From contig JAFQGN010000231.1 of the NCBI GenBank assembly GCA_017398245.1, positions 1 to 6,373 on the forward strand: a DNA stretch of 6,373 nt, read 5' to 3'. This stretch comes from Clostridia bacterium. GTDB taxonomy: Bacteria > Bacillota_A > Clostridia > Christensenellales > Aristaeellaceae. The position numbers and the translations under genes are program-made. This document shows, in pieces, positions 4,007 to 6,373 of this stretch (position 1 is the stretch's first letter; each line of letters starts with the position of its first letter). Under the pieces are notes generated by a model, which saw only the letters and a program-made list of their open reading frames with translations, was not told the origin of the DNA and searched no databases.

Positions 4007-6190
4007 ATGATCCGCTATAACGAGAAGGAACAGGTTTTCCACATCTCCACAAAGAATACCAGCTACATCATCGGCATCCATAAGAACGCCTACCCCGTGC
4101 ACCTGCACTGGGGCAAGAGGGTCTATGGCGACGAAGCTATCTGGTCTCTCGAGGCGCCCTATCGCCGCGCCAAGCGCCTGCTCACGCCCGAGCCGGGCAC
4201 CGAGCTGTTCACCATGGAATATCTGCCCATGGAGTACCCCTCCTACGGCACCAGCGATTTCCGCCCCTGCGCCTATCAGGTGCGCGATGAAAACGGCGAC
4301 CGCATCTCCGACGCCCGCTATACCGGCTATGAGATCGTCCGCGGCTCCATGAGCATCCCGGGCCTTCCGGCGTGCTATGCCGTGGAAGAGGGCGAGGCAG
4401 AAACTCTCATCCTCAACCTGCACGACGACGTTCTGAACTTTGATGTAAAGCTCTATTACACCGCCTTTGAAAACCACGACGCCATCACCCGCCATACCGA
4501 ATTCGTGTACCATGGCGAGGGCAAGCTGTATCTGGAAAACGCGCTGTCCGTCTCCATCGACCGCCAGCAGGGCTATGACGAGATGATCGTTTTGCACGGC
4601 ACGGCCCTGCGCGAAAAGCATATGTCCCGCCGCCCTGTCGGCAACGGCATCACCTCTGTGGAAAGCCTGCGCGGCATCTCCTCCCACCAGCAGAGCCCCT
4701 TCGCGGCCATGGTCGACAAAAAGACCACCGAGCATACCGGCAACGCCTGGGGCGTGACCCTTGTCTACTCCGGCAATTTCATCGTTCGCTGCGACAGCGA
4801 CTGCTATGCCGCCGCCCGCCTGCAGGCCGGTATCCACCCGGATACCTTCACCTGGGAGCTCAAGCAGGGCGATTCCTTCCACACCCCGGAAGCCATCCTC
4901 GTCTATTCCCACGAAGGCCTCAACGGCATGTCCCAGCGCTTCCATAAGCTCTTCCTCGAGCGCCTCGCCCGCGGCAACTGGAAAAATGAGGAGCGCCCGG
5001 TGCTTTTGAACACCTGGGAAGCCTGCTATTTCGATTTCACGCACGATAAGGTCGTGGATCTTGCCAAGGCTGCCAAGAAGGCCGGCATGGAGCTGCTCGT
5101 CATGGACGACGGCTGGTTCGGCCATCGCAATTCCGCCAATTCTTCCCTTGGCGATTGGTATGTGAACATGAACAAGCTGCCCAAGGGCCTCAAGGGCCTT
5201 GCGGACGAAGTGAATGCCGAGGGCCTGAAGCTGGGCATCTGGTTCGAGCCGGAGATGATCTCGCCCGATTCCGACCTGTACCGCGCGCATCCCGATTGGT
5301 GCATCCATGTCGACAACCGCGTGCGCACCACCTGGCGCGATCAGCTCTATCTCGATCTCGCGCGCGATGAAGTGGCCGATTACGTCATCGAAAGCCTGAC
5401 CAACGTGCTCTCCAGCGCCAATATAGAATATGTGAAGTGGGACAACAACCGCCGCATCACCGAGCCCGGCAGCGCCTCCCTTCCCGCCGAGCGCAAGGGC
5501 GAGCTGTTCCACCGCTATGTGCTCAACCTCTATCGCATTCTGGAGACCGTCACCTCCCGCTTCCCGAATGTGCTGTTTGAAAACTGCGCTTCCGGCGGCG
5601 CGCGCTTCGATGCGGGCATGATGTACTATTTCTCTCAGACATGGGCCAGCGACAATACCGACGCTACCTCCCGCTTGAAGATCCAGTACGGCACCTCCAT
5701 GCTCATGCCGCCGCTGTGGATCACTTCCCATATCTCCGCTTCCCCGAACCACCAGCTCGATCGCGAAACGCCCCTGCGCTTCCGCGAGAACGTGTGCATG
5801 CCGTTCAACAAGGGCTACGAACTGAACCTGCTCCAGCTGCCCGATGAGGAGCTGCAGCTGATGGCCGAGGAGAACGAGCGCTATCGCGCCATCCGCCGCC
5901 TCGTCCAGTTCGGCACCTTCACCCGCCTCGAATCTCCCTTTGAGGGCGATTACACCGCCTGGCAGACCTCTATGGGCAACGAGACCATGGTGTGGTTCTA
6001 TAAGCCCTATGTCGAGGCGGAAGAGGCCTATATCCGCGTCTATCCCGTCGGTCTTGAGGAAGAGGCGACGTACCTTGATAAGACCACCGGCAAGGTCTAT
6101 AACGGCGCGATGATCATGAACATGGGCCTGACTATCGATTGGGCCAACGGCGATCATTTCTCTCAGGTCTGGCATCTGGTCAAGCAGTAA
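4007..6190 (+). CDS. Alpha-galactosidase, glycoside hydrolase family 36
   Basis: Enzyme of 727 aa that hydrolyses terminal alpha-1,6-galactose from melibiose, raffinose and related sugars with retention of configuration. The N-terminal beta-sandwich spans about 1-330, the TIM barrel about 335-640 and a C-terminal beta domain the rest. Key residues: Trp337 in NTWEACYF, Asp367-Asp368 in VMDDGW (galactose binding), nucleophile Asp479 in YVKWDNNR, Cys527 in CASGG, and acid/base Asp549 in ASDNTD. The 70-residue spacing of the two aspartates equals that of Geobacillus AgaA (Asp478/Asp548). Length matches the bacterial AgaA group (about 730 aa). There is no signal peptide, so it is cytosolic. The start is ATG at 4007, after GGAAAGAGGGAG; the same frame is open upstream from 3881, but that part contains the repeat hairpin and promoter and is not conserved. 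It has its own promoter and terminator-like hairpin and no sugar transporter beside it. Naming it agaA, rafA or melA would go beyond the evidence. Confidence 0.97.
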   Translation: MIRYNEKEQVFHISTKNTSYIIGIHKNAYPVHLHWGKRVYGDEAIWSLEAPYRRAKRLLTPEPGTELFTMEYLPMEYPSYGTSDFRPCAYQVRDENGDRISDARYTGYEIVRGSMSIPGLPACYAVEEGEAETLILNLHDDVLNFDVKLYYTAFENHDAITRHTEFVYHGEGKLYLENALSVSIDRQQGYDEMIVLHGTALREKHMSRRPVGNGITSVESLRGISSHQQSPFAAMVDKKTTEHTGNAWGVTLVYSGNFIVRCDSDCYAAARLQAGIHPDTFTWELKQGDSFHTPEAILVYSHEGLNGMSQRFHKLFLERLARGNWKNEERPVLLNTWEACYFDFTHDKVVDLAKAAKKAGMELLVMDDGWFGHRNSANSSLGDWYVNMNKLPKGLKGLADEVNAEGLKLGIWFEPEMISPDSDLYRAHPDWCIHVDNRVRTTWRDQLYLDLARDEVADYVIESLTNVLSSANIEYVKWDNNRRITEPGSASLPAERKGELFHRYVLNLYRILETVTSRFPNVLFENCASGGARFDAGMMYYFSQTWASDNTDATSRLKIQYGTSMLMPPLWITSHISASPNHQLDRETPLRFRENVCMPFNKGYELNLLQLPDEELQLMAEENERYRAIRRLVQFGTFTRLESPFEGDYTAWQTSMGNETMVWFYKPYVEAEEAYIRVYPVGLEEEATYLDKTTGKVYNGAMIMNMGLTIDWANGDHFSQVWHLVKQ

Positions 6191-6213
6191 GCCGACGATA
6201 GGATTGAAGTATT

Positions 6214-6255
6214 GCGAGAAACCCCTTTCTTCCGGAGAAGAAAGGGGTTTCTCGC
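6214..6255 (+). terminator. Long hairpin after the alpha-galactosidase gene
   Basis: GCGAGAAACCCCTTTCTT (6214-6231) pairs perfectly with its complement at 6238-6255; one further C-G pair closes a CGGA tetraloop, giving 19 bp. It starts 23 nt after the stop codon. The following bases, GCTCTTCCCT, are only moderately T-rich, so termination may be partial or the stem may mainly protect the mRNA 3' end. Its symmetry would allow it to act on both strands. Confidence 0.75.
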
Positions 6256-6346
6256 GCTCTTCCCTAAAGAAGCCGATTGGGAGAATGGCGTTCTGGCTGG
6301 TTGCTTATCTTTATTGGATAGAATAATATCCCCTGAACAGAGGGAT
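6256..6346. other. Intergenic sequence with only a weak promoter-like match
   Basis: TTGCTT (6301-6306) and TAATAT (6324-6329) are 17 nt apart in an AT-rich stretch and could start a transcript leaving the window to the right. Each hexamer is well off consensus. No gene is visible here. Confidence 0.2.
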
Positions 6347-6373
6347 CCAAGGGGAATCATTCCCCTTGGCAGG
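6340..6373 (+). repeat. Palindromic intergenic repeat, copy 2 (cut by the window end)
   Basis: CCAAGGGGAA (6347-6356) and TTCCCCTTGG (6360-6369) form a perfect 10-bp stem with the same TCA loop as copy 1 at 3852-3874, preceded by a similar GAGGGAT. Three stem pairs differ from copy 1, and all three are changed on both arms so that pairing is kept. The second hairpin of the module would lie beyond the window. Confidence 0.65.

Noticed and set aside
3830..6175. A 781-codon open frame on the minus strand, fully antisense to the alpha-galactosidase
   Set aside because: It is a mirror of the codon bias (C/G-ending codons) of the real gene. It has no family motifs, is low in complexity with runs of Ala, Val, Gly and His, and overlaps a complete GH36 enzyme with all catalytic residues.
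1..6373. CRISPR array, toxin-antitoxin pair or defence system
   Set aside because: No regularly spaced identical repeats and no small paired genes or recognised defence domains were found. The only arrays are degenerate intergenic repeats.

Overview
The window looks like a chromosomal segment of a moderately GC-rich member of the Clostridia (Bacillota), probably a gut organism. The evidence is indirect: strong AGGAGG-type ribosome binding sites, consensus SigA promoters, tRNA genes that encode their own CCA end, GC-rich coding DNA with C/G-ending codons, and AT-rich promoters. No rRNA or marker gene is present to fix the genus. The first 14 bases are a run of C and may be an assembly edge.

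Left part (29-2945). A minus-strand pair encodes an ArsB/NhaD/SLC13-type (ion transporter superfamily) membrane permease (754-1860). Only 23 nt downstream is a cytosolic CE4-type polysaccharide deacetylase-family protein (29-730); the two are very likely one operon. A 167-bp divergent promoter region (1861-2027) separates them from a plus-strand alpha/beta hydrolase of the monoacylglycerol lipase / lysophospholipase type (2028-2945). Its promoter is TTGCCA-17-CATAAT, with a perfect 12-bp palindrome just upstream.

Middle part (2946-4006) has no credible protein gene. It holds four degenerate tandem repeat units (2962-3172). A perfect consensus promoter TTGACA-17-TATAAT (3205-3233) follows, with an AT-tract upstream element and a 9-bp dyad wrapped round the -10 box. 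It drives two tRNA genes 3 nt apart, tRNA-Gln(CTG) and tRNA-Glu(CTC), followed by a strong intrinsic terminator. Next come two related hairpins sharing the core ACGGTACGT, 134 nt apart, and then a palindromic repeat module.

Right part (4007-6190) is a complete GH36 alpha-galactosidase of 727 aa with its own promoter (TTGTTT-17-TATAAT) and a long terminator-like hairpin (6214-6255). It appears monocistronic and cytosolic, so it would cleave imported alpha-galactosides such as melibiose or raffinose-type sugars; no transporter for them is in view. The window ends inside a second copy of the palindromic repeat. Its stem differs from the first copy at three positions, all compensated on the opposite arm.

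No established defence system, CRISPR array, integrase or transposase is visible. The most unusual content is the intergenic structured repeats and dyads rather than the genes.
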